64,000 nucleotides of DNA from Megaleporinus macrocephalus (GCA_021613375.1 CM038721.1:6597486-6661485); one strand, 5' to 3'. Positions 1 through 11,739 are shown, counted from the first letter of the stretch. A program made the numbers and translations. The notes: generated from the sequence alone by a model not told the origin.

Positions 1-1576
1 TTCAGTATATTTACTGTTTAAATACTGAACTGATTAATTATTTATAAACTTCTAATAAATGTTTTACTCACTTCAATAAAAACAAGAGCTACAAACAGAA
101 CACTTAAAAAAAGAGAATCTTAGTGTTTATTTTTAGAGGCAGTAAATAAAGCAGCGTCTTCTCGTTAACTCAGCTTCACGTCTGGACCTGCTGTCTCGCT
201 TTATTCTCCGACTTGCTTTATTATCTGCCTCACTTTATTATCTGACTCGCTTTATTCTCTGACTCACCTTATACTCTGCCTCACTTTATTCTCCGACTCG
301 CTTTATTCTCTGCCTCGTTTTATTTGTCCGCCTCACTTTATTTTCTGACTCGCTTTATTCTTTGCCTTGCTTTATTCTCTGACTCACTTTATTTCCCAAC
401 TAGCTTTATTCTCAGACTCGCTTTATTATCTGCCTCACTTTATTCTCTGACTCGTTTTACTCTCCGCCTCGCTTTACTCTCTGACTCGCTTTATTCTCTG
501 CCTTGCTTTATTCTCGGACTCACTTTATTCTCTGTCTCACTTTATTCTCCGACTCACTTTATTCTTTGCCTTGCTTTATTCTCTGACTCACTTTATTTCC
601 CGACTCGCTTTATTCTCTGACTCGCTTTATTCTCCGACTCACTTTATTTCCAGACTCGCTTTATTCTCTGTCTCACTTTATTCTCTGCCTCGCCTTATTC
701 TCTGACTCACTTTATTCTCTGACTCACTTTATTCTCCGACTTGCTTTATTCTCTGTCTCACTTTATTCTCTGCCTCGCCTTATTCTCTGACTCACTTTAT
801 TCTCTGACTCACTTTATTCTCTGACCTACTTTATTCTCTGACTCACTTTATTCTCTGACCTACTTTATTCTCTGACCTACTTTATTCTCTGACTCGCTTT
901 ATTCTCTGCCTCGCCTTATTCTCTGACTCACTTTATTCTCTGACTCACTTTATTCTCTGCCTCGCCTTATTCTCTGACTCACTTTATTCTCTGACTCACT
1001 TTATTCTCTGACCTACTTTATTCTCTGACTCACTTTATTCTCTGACCTACTTTATTCTCTGACCTACTTTATTCTCTGACTCGCTTTATTCTCTGCCTCG
1101 CCTTATTCTCTGCCTCACTTTATTCTCTGACTCACTTTATTCTCTGACCTACTTTATTCTCTGACTTGCTTTATTCTCTGACTTGCTTTATTCTCTGACC
1201 TACTTTATTCTCTGACCTACTTTATTCTCTGACTCGCTTTATTCTCTGCCTTGTCTTATTCTCTGCCTCACTTTATTCTCTGACTCGCTTTATTCTCTGA
1301 CTGCTATTTCTCACGTGCCTCGCCTGTGAGCACACCACACTCCCGAATCTGCACAGATCTGATTGGCTGAGGAGCACCTTTGATGTTATTACAGTGCACG
1401 CCATTTGTCTGTGAGGTTACTGCTAAGCCCGTATACCGTAAAGACAAGAAAAGCTCCGCCTCTTAAAATAAACACAGTCAGAATGAAATCCTCCTCAGTA
1501 GTTTATCAGTTTGGGTCAACACTGGACAGCGTCAGGGTCCGGACCCGGATCACGGTCCGCCTATTAGTGACCTCTG
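1..1576. mobile_element. hAT-type non-autonomous element, copy 1, expanded (left end outside window)
   Basis: Positions 1-190 and 1303-1576 align, in the same order and orientation, with the hAT-type element at 8202-8984: both share the region with 'aaaaacaag.gctac', 'cctgattggctgagg' type sequence, 'agtttatca.tttgggtc' and the ending 'ctattagtgacctctg'. The candidate right target duplication starts at 1577. The material between 190 and 1302 is a tandem array absent from the sister copy. The left end and its target duplication lie outside the window. No transposase is encoded. Confidence 0.75.
190..1302. repeat. 17-bp minisatellite inside hAT copy 1 (about 65 units)
   Basis: Unit 'tttattctctgactcac', with variants at the two middle positions (ctccgact, ctgcctcg, ctgaccta). 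The last ten or more units are nearly uniform. The sister element at 8202-8984 has only about one and a half units at the same place ('tctccgactcgctttactct'), so this array grew in situ. Confidence 0.92.
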
Positions 1577-2717
1577 GTCTATATCCTTTGCTGTGACACG
1601 AAACAAGCTCAGAGAAGGACTGGCCCACCGGGAACACCTGCTCTTATCTACTGGCGGTGCAGCCGGGCCCACAGACAGAGAGAGAGAAAGAAAGAAAGAG
1701 TCTGTTAGAGCTCCTGTGTCTTAAAGCTCCGCCTCCCAACAAGCCCACTGTGCTCTGATTGGTCAGCTCACCTGATCAACTACCAGAACAGCTTTCACCT
1801 ACAAGTTCAGCTCCCTCTGTATGTACTTTGAGTTTTAGAACTTTGCTTAGAACTTTGATAGATCTATCAACATGTATAACATATAACATATGGTACACTG
1901 GTTCTAAGCATGAAAGGTACAAACTCCAAAGCACTAGGCAATTATGTTTGGGTACAATTATCTAAATAAATTGGACATAAATGACAAGTTCTAGATATTA
2001 AACCAATGATAGACAGTCACTAATTATCTAGTATGTTAGAGATTGTACCTCACACTTACCTGCCAAGTACCTACAATCTAGGGGACCTTGAAAAAGAATG
2101 TGTTACCCAAAGTTTGAACACTGAATATTTTTCTTTTTAAAGCAAGAAGGTCTTTTTGGATTATTCTTGTATAGAGGGGAATGCGGCCCCTCAGTCTGAC
2201 TGATGGCAAAACAGTCCACAACAAGGTTGCATTTGTTAGAATAACTGTTGAAACCGTTTAGCAATTATCTGCTTAAATGAAAGGCAGCTGGAATTGACAG
2301 TACGATATAAACTCTTGTGGTTATTATGATCTTTAATGTTTCTCTGTTCCAAGTATAGCTTCCAAAAGTCATCTGGCACACTTTCTAAACTTGAGTGGCG
2401 GAGTTCCCCTTCAAACTGAGTTTGTTCTAACTAACACTGTCTATCCATCCCCCTTTCCTTGTTTGTAGAACACAAGATCGTCACTATGGATTAGGACTGG
2501 GGCACTGCATAACGTGCGTTGATGCGTGGCAAAGATGGCCACGCCCACTAAAAGCATGGATTTATCTGTGTGTATCTAAAGTTGTGGGAGTGTTTCACAC
2601 AGAAACACAGATTTTAAAATGATTAACATGTGAAGTCTGATTTATTCTCCGTCTGTGTGTGTTTGAAGTGATATAGCGTCACTGCCCTCTCTTCTCTGCG
2701 TCAGCTCCATTGACGTG

Positions 2718-2730
2718 GTTGCTGAGCAAC
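2718..2730. promoter_or_regulatory. RFX X-box-like palindrome
   Basis: 'gttgctgagcaac' is a near-perfect inverted repeat of the GTTGC/GCAAC half-site used by RFX factors. It lies four bases from a CTCF-like motif and just after a TGACGT (CRE half-site) at about 2711. Sequence match only; binding is inference. Confidence 0.4.
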
Positions 2731-2734
2731 ACGT

Positions 2735-2749
2735 CCAGTAGAGGGCAGT
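2735..2749 (+). promoter_or_regulatory. CTCF-like core motif
   Basis: 'ccagtagagggcagt' fits the CTCF core consensus CCASYAGRKGGCRS at every position as I recall it. It lies in non-repetitive intron sequence. No binding data. Confidence 0.5.
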
Positions 2750-3647
2750 GTGGAGTAAATCAAACATGGTTCTTTATTTACTTCAAAAAGTCTTCGTCGT
2801 GCCCGTGTGGAAGTGGTCATGTCTTGCACTGCCCCCACGGTCTCCAGCTGTATTGCTCCATCCCGTTTGTATCTGTAAGCTTTCCAAAAACTAATGTATG
2901 TACGAAATGAACTCAGAGTACAGACGGAAGGCTCTGAGTGTATCCGTATTTAATGTTGAGCGTAAACGAGTCTTTAACATGTTTCTTTCAGTAGAGTCAC
3001 TTAACTACGCACTGCTAACCGTTTCTTAATCATCCAGTGTAGAACCTAAGACTGTTCTAGATATCGCGGGAGCTTTAAAACACATGCTGGTTCTCAAACG
3101 ACTCTCTGCCAAAATATATAGTCCACAAACTGTCCAAACAAGTTCTTGGGTGTGAGACGTGTAGGCTACGTGTCATTTGTGCCTCTGAAAGTCCAGTTAG
3201 AGTGTAGACTTTTAGTTTTTAACTAAAAGTTTTTAACTAAAAGTTTTAACTAGTTTTTATCGTTAGATTAATCGATTATGAAATCAATCATTAGGTGCAG
3301 CCCTATTATGGATATCTTTAATAAATGCTGACAAAGACTTTACAGTTACACACCATATACATGGAAATGAAAGCTCTCATTCATATGTCTGTCAGTACAG
3401 TATATGGAAACTACAGCAATCCCAATGTAGTATGAAAGTCAGCTTCCTATTCTGCTGCTCCTTGGTTTGAATTCTCCTGTTCCACCTCACGACTGCTACA
3501 CCTTTTAAGGTGGAACAGAAGAATGTACAAGGACTTCAGCCTCTCGTGAAACATTTGCTTTGGTTTATCTTAGAGACGTCTGGAAAACTAAAGCTCAGAA
3601 TTCTTGCTGAATCTATTTGTAAGTCACGACAGGTTTTTCTCGAACGT

Positions 3648-3975
3648 ATAGCATGTCTCCTCACAGTAAGATGTTCTGGGTTGGATTCCCGGTCCGGGTG
3701 GTTCTGTGTGGAGTGTGTATGTTGTCCCTGTGCCTGAGTGGGTTTCCTCTGGGTATTCAGGTTTCCTCCAACAGTCCAAAGACATGCAGTCAGGTTGATT
3801 GGTCACTCTAAATTGTTTGTAAGTGTGAGTGCGTGAGTGAGTGTTGGCCATGTGATGGACTGGCGAACTGTCCATGGTGTACCCCGCCTTCGCCTGATGA
3901 TGCTGGGATTGGCTCCAGTCTCCCCCCGTGACCCCTACTAGCGGGATTAAGGGGCAGATAATGGATGGATGGATT
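3648..3975 (+). mobile_element. tRNA-headed retroposon with GGAT tail
   Basis: Contains 'gttggattccc' (like a tRNA B box), 'cagtccaaagacatgcagtc', 'atggactggcgaactgtcc' and 'ctgggattggctcca', ending in (atgg)n. This order is a very common teleost retroposon. The copy is diverged and its head is incomplete. Confidence 0.7.
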
Positions 3976-4364
3976 GGCTACATTCACACTGACCACTAAC
4001 GCTGCCACTCAGTCTACCTGCCACTCATCGGACGTAACCACAGCTACAGCGTCAGCGGTATATAAGTCAGCGGTCTTATAATATAATATATATATCTGAA
4101 TTACATATCAACATCTGTTTCCCACAAATTATCGCAAGTGTTGAAGCACAGCAGCTTTCTTATGAAGGTTAACTGTACTTACCAGCTACCAGCCTCACAG
4201 CTAGTTTGGTCATATTTAGGTAATTAGTTAGATAACTAACTATCTAGCGAGGTGGTAAAGCAGTGTAAGCCATAGAATTGTTTGGTACAACACCAAATTA
4301 TCTAATGTAAATAAAGTGACCAGTGTTTTGTGACACAGTCTAGGGCTAGTATGGACAAGCTTAC

Positions 4365-5418
4365 CTGTCTCCCAGTGGTAGTCCATCTTTGGTCCAAGAA
4401 ACGGCAGGTGGAGGGATCCCCTGAGCCGAACACAGAAGTGTCAGACTGTGGGTGGCATTGGTTATGTATGCAGTCCGGCCTATATTAATCCTAAGGTCCC
4501 TTTGGAAGCTCATAGTGGACCCATGCTGCTTATGGCGAATGATGACTGCTCGGTTTTTCAAGCTTTTCGCTCCAGAGCGTTCCGATGAGTTTGGAGTCCT
4601 GTCTAGATGTTTACCCACTGGTGTTTGTTCTTGAGTGGTTGAACCCTTGTCTGAAGTGGTTTGAACTGCTGCCATCTCTTCCATGAACTTCGAAATAAGG
4701 TGAGAAGCAAGATCATCGGTTACATCCCCACTTTCGGCAAGCTGGCTAATATTCCTCATCAGTTCCTCAAACTGAGAAGGCTCCAGGCTGAAAGCTCCAG
4801 AGGCTGTTGACAGCAGGGAATCACTGCTAGAACTAGTGGCCAGAAGGTAGTTCCCTAAAGCTAATGAGTCCTCCTTACGTTGGCCTTCATCTAGATAAAA
4901 CTCATTCTTTTGCACCCAGCTTTGACCTGGTCTTTGGAACTTCTTGACAAGAGGCATTTCATCCTGGTCTTGACATTTGGTACTAACGTAACCCCCCTCC
5001 TTGTTGAGGAAAGTCCTGGGTCCACCGTTATTTTTCTCCTTCTCCAAGCTCTTCCCCTCAGGATGTTCCAGAAGCCTGTTATCATGGCCTATCAGTTTCA
5101 GGATGAAGATGTCTGAGGCCTGGTCAGCCCAACAGCGATACTGCCCGATGTCTCCAGCCTCTAGGCTGTATATCCTCAAAGCTCCACTCTTTGTGATGCT
5201 CAGACGTTTGGAACTTTGAAGGTCCTGGCCATCCTTCTCCCAGCGGATTTGAGCCTTGGGGAAGTGGCGTACTGGACACTTGATGACTACGGACGTCTTT
5301 GGAAGTAGATAAGCTCGTCCACCAATGGTGAAACTCAGCCTTTTCTCCTGCCTCGTCTGGATGTAGATGCGTTTCAGGCCCAGAACCTGAGGGCATCGTT
5401 TCTTGGAATACTTGTGCT
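4365..5418 (-). CDS. adamtsl3: adamtsl3 large exon: Ig1, acidic linker, start of Ig2
   Basis: 1,054 nt, phase 1 in, phase 2 out; acceptor 'TCTTGTCTGCAG', donor GACAG|GTAAGC. About residues 15-110 form an Ig C2-type domain: 'RIYIQTRQEKRLSFTIGGRA', 'VIKCPV' (first Cys), 'IRWEKDG' (core Trp), 'GQYRCWAD' (second Cys) and 'LKLIGHDNRL'. A 170-residue Ser/Glu-rich linker follows with 'QFEELMRNISQLAESGDV' and 'TDDLASHL', conserved with human ADAMTSL3. It ends in 'LLCSAQGIPPPAVSWTKDG', the first half of a second Ig domain. N-glycosylation sequons are NIS, NSS and NAT. A single large exon spanning this region is the most diagnostic piece of the gene. Confidence 0.96.
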
Positions 5419-6460
5419 CTGCAGACAAGACGAAAAAAGTTCAGAAAGTTCTTGTAGGTTCAAACCGCCAGCTAGCTGACGACTCCAGCGCTTATTACCA
5501 GACATGTCTCTAACATGCCACAGTGAGCTACACAAAAGCCAAGAACATTCTTTAAACCCCATAAATAATCTCTTTCAGGCCCTTTTTCCTGAAAGTTGGC
5601 TTGTGAACGTTGATTCCAAGCCCAGAGAAGCAAAAGAATTACACGGGATGTGAAAAGTCTCATGAAAATTTGGAGATCATAAACCCATGAGAGAGAAACA
5701 AGAAAATGTAGCGTCCTCCGTGCTCGAAGACAGATAACTCCTGAGAATGTAAACACTGCAGTGCACTATACCCAATACGAAAGATTTCCGAAACGATAAA
5801 TCTAAAGGATCAGCTCTCAATTTCAACACCGCGATTGAAAGTAGGCTGTATCTTTAAAAGATGTTGTCAAGACCAATCAATCTACAACACGATGTTATCA
5901 CATGGCTGGGCTGACATCGCACAGCTAGGAAGTCCCCCATGAAATCAGAGTATTCAGTGTTTGCCTCGTTTTACAACTTTAGCATTTTAGACGTGATAAC
6001 ATTCATAGCCCAACGTTTTCAACCCCAGTGCACACTTGATCGGAACATATCTCTGATTGCCAAGAGTTTCAAATCCCCCCCCCACAGAGGATCATTACCT
6101 CATGTGAATAATGGGAACGTACATTGGGCAAAATGAGGTCATGCTGGGTGTGTCGTCCTGGGTCAATCTCAGATAATACAAGGCTACATTTGGAGTCACG
6201 CTAAGACATCAAAAACTAGGTTTGCTCTCTAACAGTGGCTCCCAATGCTGGTCCAGGTGGTTCCTGGTGTTCTCCTGACCTGCACATTTTAGCATTACCC
6301 TGCTTCGGCTTGCACTTGTTAAGAACCTGGTTAGTTGGATCAGATGTGTTGGACGTTATATGTTTTGTTCTGGAGTTAATCCAAAACCATAGCGGACCAC
6401 TGAGAAGAGATCTGACATGAAGAGACAGACTGAGAGACAGGGAGGGAATAAGAGGCTCAC
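5419..6460. other. Intron between TSR9 and Ig1 exons
   Basis: Single-copy-looking sequence of 1,042 nt with AT-rich composition and a C run near 6070. I see no repeat family or conserved element. Confidence 0.5.
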
Positions 6461-6614
6461 TGTTGCAGGGGCTCATGCGGCAGCTCCTGATCAGCGGTGG
6501 GGGTTGCAGACCGCTGCAGGCGGACCTGTCCAGAGTGACTAGCTGCCCAGACACTGTCAGCCTCCTGCATACCGGCTCCCTGCGCTGGATCCCCTTTCCG
6601 CAGGTCACAGAGCA
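6461..6614 (-). CDS. adamtsl3: adamtsl3 exon: core of TSR9
   Basis: 154 nt, phase 0 in, phase 1 out; acceptor 'GAATGTGTGCAG', donor GCAACA|GTGAGC. It encodes 'CSVTCGKGIQRREPVCRRL', 'VSGQLVTLDRSACSGLQPPP' and 'LIRSCRMSPCN', the last TSR before the Ig region, with CSVTCG intact. It resembles human CSVSCGVGIQRRKQVCQRL and VRSCQMPEC. Reading continues open past the donor for about 80 codons, but that part is low-complexity intron sequence. Confidence 0.93.
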
Positions 6615-6989
6615 CTGCACACATTCACAGAGAAAGAGCAGCAAAGAGCAGAAGCTGACTTTTAATGAAGAAACTACTTGCAGGTTACACGGTTTCGTAG
6701 ACGCCAAGCAATTAAAAAGCCATCAGATGTAACACATTCCTTCCCTAGCTGGCCAAAGTAGTGGCACATGGACGTTTCATATGAATTCATATGTTCACAA
6801 AACCTAATTCTATAAACTAACTGGCACTTGCACCCTGCTTCTTTGGGTAACACACTAGCTCCCATGCTGCATCTTCATTTGTTTAATTAATATAAACCTC
6901 TAACTACAAGCTATTCATTCTTGAGTTTCATGAAACAAAGCAAAAAACAAATACATATCCGGAAATACAGCCTTTAGCAAGTAAACATA

Positions 6990-7890
6990 TTAATAACATT
7001 ATAATAACATCATAATAAGATATTCTTTCCACTTTTCACCTTTAGTACAGCTTGCATTCTTCTCAGGAGACTTAATTCCAGTTTTCAATGTAAACATAGC
7101 ATCTATTATATTATAATAACATTAAAATAATAATATAATAACATATTTTGTCCATTTTTCACAATTATTATGGCTTGTGTTCTTTTCAGGAGACTTTCAG
7201 TTTCTCAATGTAAATGTAGCATCTATTATACTATAATAACATTAAAATAATAATATAATAACATTTTGTCCACTTTTCAACTTTATTACAGCTTCCATGC
7301 TTTTCACGGTAATCAGTATCAGTTTCTCAATGTAAACATAGCATCTATTATATTATAATAGCATAATTACAATTTTATAATAACATATTTTGTCCATTAT
7401 TCACACTTAGTATGGCTTGTGTTCTTTTCAGGATTCTCAGTTTCAGTTTCTCAATGTAAACATACCATCTATTACATTATAATAGCATAATTACAATATT
7501 ATAATAACATATTTTGTCCACATTTCACCTTTATTATGGCTTGGGTTCTTTTCAGGAGACTCACTTTTAGTTTCTCAATGTAAACATACCATCTATTACA
7601 TTATAATAGCATAATTATAATATTATAATAACATATTTTGTCCACATTTCACCTTTATTATGGCTTGGGTTCTTTTCAGGAGACTCACTTTTAGTTTCTC
7701 AATGTAAACATACCATCTATTGCATTATAATAGCATAATTATAATATTATAATAACATTTTGTCAATTTTTCACACTTAGTATGGCTTTTGTTCTTTTTT
7801 AGGAGACTCCAGTCAGTGTCTCAATGTAAACGTAGCATCTTTTATATTATAATAACATATTTGGTCCACTTTTCAACTTTATTACATCTA
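6990..7890. repeat. About 122-bp tandem array (about 7 units)
   Basis: The string 'atctattatattataat' or a close variant recurs near 7100, 7220, 7343, 7469, 7594, 7716 and 7836, with spacing of 121-126. Each unit also carries 'ttttgtccac.tttcac' and 'gttcttttcaggagactc'. On the plus strand every unit has a pyrimidine tract plus 'ttttcag', an acceptor-like sequence, but the gene runs the other way. Confidence 0.88.
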
Positions 7891-8201
7891 TCCTTTTCAG
7901 GGTACTTAGAAGTTTCTACTTCTCACCATCCAAATAACCCTCAACACATTTCTAGAATGTTAATCTCTCGACCCTCTTCTTTATTATGCCGCTGTTAAAT
8001 ATATTTCTGCTTTTGGGAATGATAACACCTCTACTTAAATTATAAGGGTAGAGGCAAGGGGTCAAGTAGGGGGTGTTGTGGTTGTTTAGACGAAGGGACA
8101 ACAAGAAGGTATGGTTACTATGGTGGACTATCTATCTGATCTCCTCAGAAACAACTCCTGAATTAAATGATAGTCTCCAACTGTTGCGCAATACTCTAAA
8201 C

Positions 8202-8984
8202 CAGGGCTAATTAGAGTTCAGTAAGGTCCAGTTAAGAGGAAATTTCCTCAGGCCAAGGTCCGGACCCTCGTAATGTCTAACTTGTTTTATTATTTAGTGC
8301 TATATCCTGTATAGTGGAGTAGCCTAGTATCAGCATTTTGTCATCAGCAACTGAAAGGCGGACACATTACAAACACACTTCAGTAGATTTCAATAATATT
8401 TATGCTGAACTGAATTAATTCTTTATAAAATATTATAAAATAAAATCAAAATAAATATTTTTTTCTCACTTCAACTAAAAACAAGGGCTACATTAAAAAT
8501 GCTATTCAAACAAAGTGCATCATAAAGTGCTTATTTAGAGAAAAAGTAAATAAAGACGTGTAGTTTCACATCATAACAGTTTATAGAAGTAAGCGTTTGG
8601 TTGTCCAGCCACGAGGTTTTTTTTTTGTTTTTTTTTCACCATCAACTTTTCTTACTTCAGAGCGCGCCGTCTGAACGAGCCTTCCTCTCCGACTCGCTTT
8701 ACTCTCCGACTGTGACTTCTTGCTTCGTACCTCGCCTGTGTGCGCACCGCCCTCCAGAATCTGCTCAGTCCTGATTGGCTGAGGAGCCTTTGGTGAACTT
8801 AGAACGCGCGCGATTGGTCTGTAAGTTTACTGCGCTACCATAAAGACATGTAAAGTGCTGCCGTTTAAAATAAACACTGTCAACATTAAATCCTTCTCAG
8901 TAGTTTATCACTTTGGGTCCCCATTGGATAACGTCTGGGTCTGGGTCTGGACCTGGACTGCAGTTCACCTATTAGTGACCTCTG
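8202..8984. mobile_element. hAT-type non-autonomous element, copy 2, intact
   Basis: 783 bp beginning 'cagggctaattag' and ending 'ctattagtgacctctg' (reverse complement begins CAGAGGTCACTAATAG), flanked by the perfect 8-bp duplication 'ctctaaac' at 8194-8201 and 8985-8992. An 8-bp duplication and CAGGG/CAGAG ends are typical of hAT. No transposase. It sits 46 bases from the TSR8 exon. Confidence 0.9.
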
Positions 8985-9030
8985 CTCTAAACCTTTACTC
9001 TTTAGGCCAGCAAACCCATCACACACAAAC

Positions 9031-9213
9031 CTTTGACCACTCTCCTCCGTCCAGGTGCGGCTGAAGACAGTGCGCGTCTGTGCACGGCCGGTGTGTAGCA
9101 GGTTTAACTCCGTCGCACTCCTCATCCGGAAGCTTCCGGAAGCTGCCGCCGGCCAGACGGTGCCGGCAGTAAACCTTCCGCCACTGTGTCCCCCTCACAC
9201 ACGCCTGGGAGCA
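9031..9213 (-). CDS. adamtsl3: adamtsl3 exon: core of TSR8, lacking the O-fucose motif
   Basis: 183 nt, phase 0 on both sides; acceptor 'GTCCTGCAG', donor TCAAAG|GTTTGT. It encodes 'CSQACVRGTQWRKVYCRHR', 'AGGSFRKLPDEECDGVKPA', 'HRPCTDAHC' and ends 'GGEWSK', the Trp strand of TSR9. All six TSR cysteines are present. The motif that normally reads CSxTCGGG is CSQACVRG here: the fucose acceptor and the following glycine are both gone, unlike the other seven TSRs in the window. Exon length and phase match the family, and there is no frame damage, so the gene is not a pseudogene. A hAT element ends 47 bases from its donor side. Confidence 0.93.
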
Positions 9214-9564
9214 CTGCAGGACACACACACACACACAGAGCGCGGTCAAACCTAACATACCTACACACCCTGAGAAACACACTGCAGTGTTTTACTGGCT
9301 GTTAGAATGAACGCTGAAAGAAACATGACTGCAGGACTTAAAGGGATGTTTACTGACAGTTTACAGTTACTACATAAACATGAAGCACTAACAGCATATC
9401 CAGTAACAGAACCGCAGTACAGTAACACTACATTACAATTACATCATGAGTATAGTTACATAATAACGAGCCATATTAATTATTATTTTTCCATCATGGA
9501 TCATACATTATACACCCAACCTTAACATTAAAAACACCTCCTTATATCTACACACACTGATTTT

Positions 9565-9785
9565 ATCAGCTCCACTGACCATATAGGAGTTACAGACTGT
9601 AGTTCATCTGATTCTCTGTATACTTTATTACTCTGTTCTTTAATGATTAGGACCCCCACAGGACCACCACAGAGCAGGTACTATTAGAGAGGTGGGTCAT
9701 TCTCAGCACTGCAGTAACACTGACATGGTGGTGGAGTGTTAGTGTGTGCTGTGCTGGTATTAGAGTGGATCAGACACAGCAGTCT
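9565..9785. mobile_element. Foldback element, truncated copy
   Basis: 'atcagctccactgaccatat', 'ctgttctttaatgatt', 'aggacccccacagg', 'gacatggtggtgg' and 'gagtggatcagacacagcag' match one arm of the foldback element at 40330-40980. The copy stops where the 46-bp array starts. Confidence 0.75.
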
Positions 9786-11335
9786 ATTTGTGGACTCTAT
9801 GGTGGTATAACACTATCTATGTATAAAGTCTATGTGTGGACTCTATGGTGGTATAACACTATCTATGTATGAACTCTATGTGTGGACTCTATGGTGGTAT
9901 AACACTATCTATGTATGAACTCTATGTGTGGACTCTATGGTGGTATAACACTATCTATGTATAAAGTCTATGTGTGGACTCTATGGTGGTATAACACTAT
10001 CTATGTATGAACTCTATGTGTGGACTCTATGGTGGTATAACACTATCTATGTATGAAGTCTATGCATAGACTCTATGGTGGTATAACACTATCTATGTAT
10101 GAAGTCTATGTATGGACTCAATGGTGGTATAACACTATGTATGAAGTCTATGCATAGACTCTATGGTGGTATAACACTAACTATCTATGTATGAAGTCTA
10201 TGTGTGGACTCTATGGTGGTATAACACAATCTATGTATGAAGTCTATGTATGGACTCAATGGTGGTATAACACTATCTATGTATGAAGTCTATGTGTGGA
10301 CTCTATGGTGGTATAACACTATCTATGTATGAAGTCTATGTGTGGACTCTATGGTGGTATAACACTATCTATCTATGTATGAAGTCTATGTGTGGACTCT
10401 ATGGTGGTATAACACTATCTATCTATGTATGAAGTCTATGTGTGGACTCTATGGTGGTATAACACAATCTATGTATGAAGTCTATGTATAGACTCTATGG
10501 TGGTATAACACGGTCTATCTATGTATGAAGTCTATGTATGGACTCAATGGTGGTATAACACTATCTATGTATGAACTCTATGTGTGGACTCTATGGTGGT
10601 ATAACACTATCTATGTATGAAGTCTATGTGTGGACTCTATGGTGGTATAACACTATCTATCTATGTATGAAGTCTATGTGTGGACTCTATGGTGGTATAA
10701 CACTATCTATCTATGTATGAAGTCTATGTGTGGACTCTATGGTGGTATAACACAATCTATGTATGAAGTCTATGTGTGGACTCTATGGTGGTATAACACT
10801 ATCTATCTATGTATGAAGTCTATGTGTGGACTCTATGGTGGTATAACACTATCTATGTATGAACTCTATGTGTGGACTATATGGTGGTATAACACTATCT
10901 ATGTATGAACTCTATGTGTGGACTATATGGTGGTATAACACTATCTATGTATGAAGTCTATGTGTGGACTCTATGGTGTATAACACTATCTATCTATGTA
11001 TGAAGTCTATGTGTGGACTCTATGGTGGTATAACACTATCTATCTATGTATGAAGTCTATGTGGGGACTCTATGGTGGTATAACACTATCTATGTATGAA
11101 GTCTATGTATGGACTCAATGGTGGTATAACACTATCTATGTATGAAGTCTATGTATGAACTATATGGTGGTATAACACTATCTATGTATGAAGTCCATGT
11201 ATGGACTCAATGGTGGTATAACACTATCTATGTATGAAGTCTATGTGTGGACTCTATGGTGGTATAACACTATCTATGTATGAAGTCTATGTATGGACTC
11301 AATGGTGGTATAACACTATCTATCTATGTATCTAT
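9785..11335. repeat. 46-bp tandem array (about 33 units)
   Basis: Unit built from 'ggtggtataacactatctat' then 'gtatgaagtctatgtgtgga' then 'ctctat', with 4-bp steps from an extra 'ctat'. It begins exactly at the end of a truncated foldback element. It lies in the intron between the TSR7 and TSR8 exons. Confidence 0.92.
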
Positions 11336-11445
11336 GTACAGGTATCTATTCAGACTCCATTCTACGTGTGATTGAAATACCTGTGGCTGAGACCCAAACA
11401 AACCCTCAGTATGTATGAACTCTATGGTGGTGTAATGAAAGTTAC

Positions 11446-11650
11446 CTGCTGCCATTCTTCAGTCTCCCAGGTTGGTGGGCAGTGGTGCTGGTTGCAGGCT
11501 TGTAACTCTGGGGGTCTGATGTCTTTGCATTCCGACAACTCCACTGGCTCTGTGGTGTTACCCCCCACAGACTTCACACACCACACGCTGCGTGTCTGCA
11601 GTCCCACACCACATGACTCAGAGCACTGAGACCACTCGCTTACCTCCCAC
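11446..11650 (-). CDS. adamtsl3: adamtsl3 exon: TSR7 and start of TSR8
   Basis: 205 nt, phase 2 in, phase 0 out; acceptor 'TTTGTGTTACAG', donor CAGCAG|GTAACT. It encodes 'RWEVSEWSQCSESCGVGLQT', 'VWCVKSVGGNTTEPVELSEC' and 'LQACNQHHCPP', with CSESCG intact and one N-glycosylation sequon (NTT), then 'WETEEWQQ', the Trp strand of TSR8. It has the same length and phases as the TSR3 exon at 54821-55025, as expected from ancient exon duplication of the TSR unit. A 46-bp array ends about 100 bases downstream of the donor. Confidence 0.94.
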
Positions 11651-11739
11651 CTGTAACACAAACAAATACAGTACTGCATTAATGTCAAAGTTTATTATGG
11701 ATAGTTTTGGAATGTTACAACTAATCAATCACCATGTTT

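Larger units (their letters stand above)
1577..3640. other. Intron sequence without recognised gene
   Basis: Downstream of the last exon seen. I see a short GAGA/GAAA run near 1675-1700 and a compact motif pair at 2718-2749 (listed separately). No further Ig exon could be recognised on the minus strand here. Confidence 0.5.

Noticed and set aside
3510..4008. Small frames on both strands around 3500-4000
   Set aside because: They lie in the retroposon at 3648-3975.
1..4364. Next adamtsl3 exon (second half of Ig2)
   Set aside because: I searched the minus strand for a phase-2 acceptor followed by a YxC-type Ig strand and found none; it must lie beyond the left edge.
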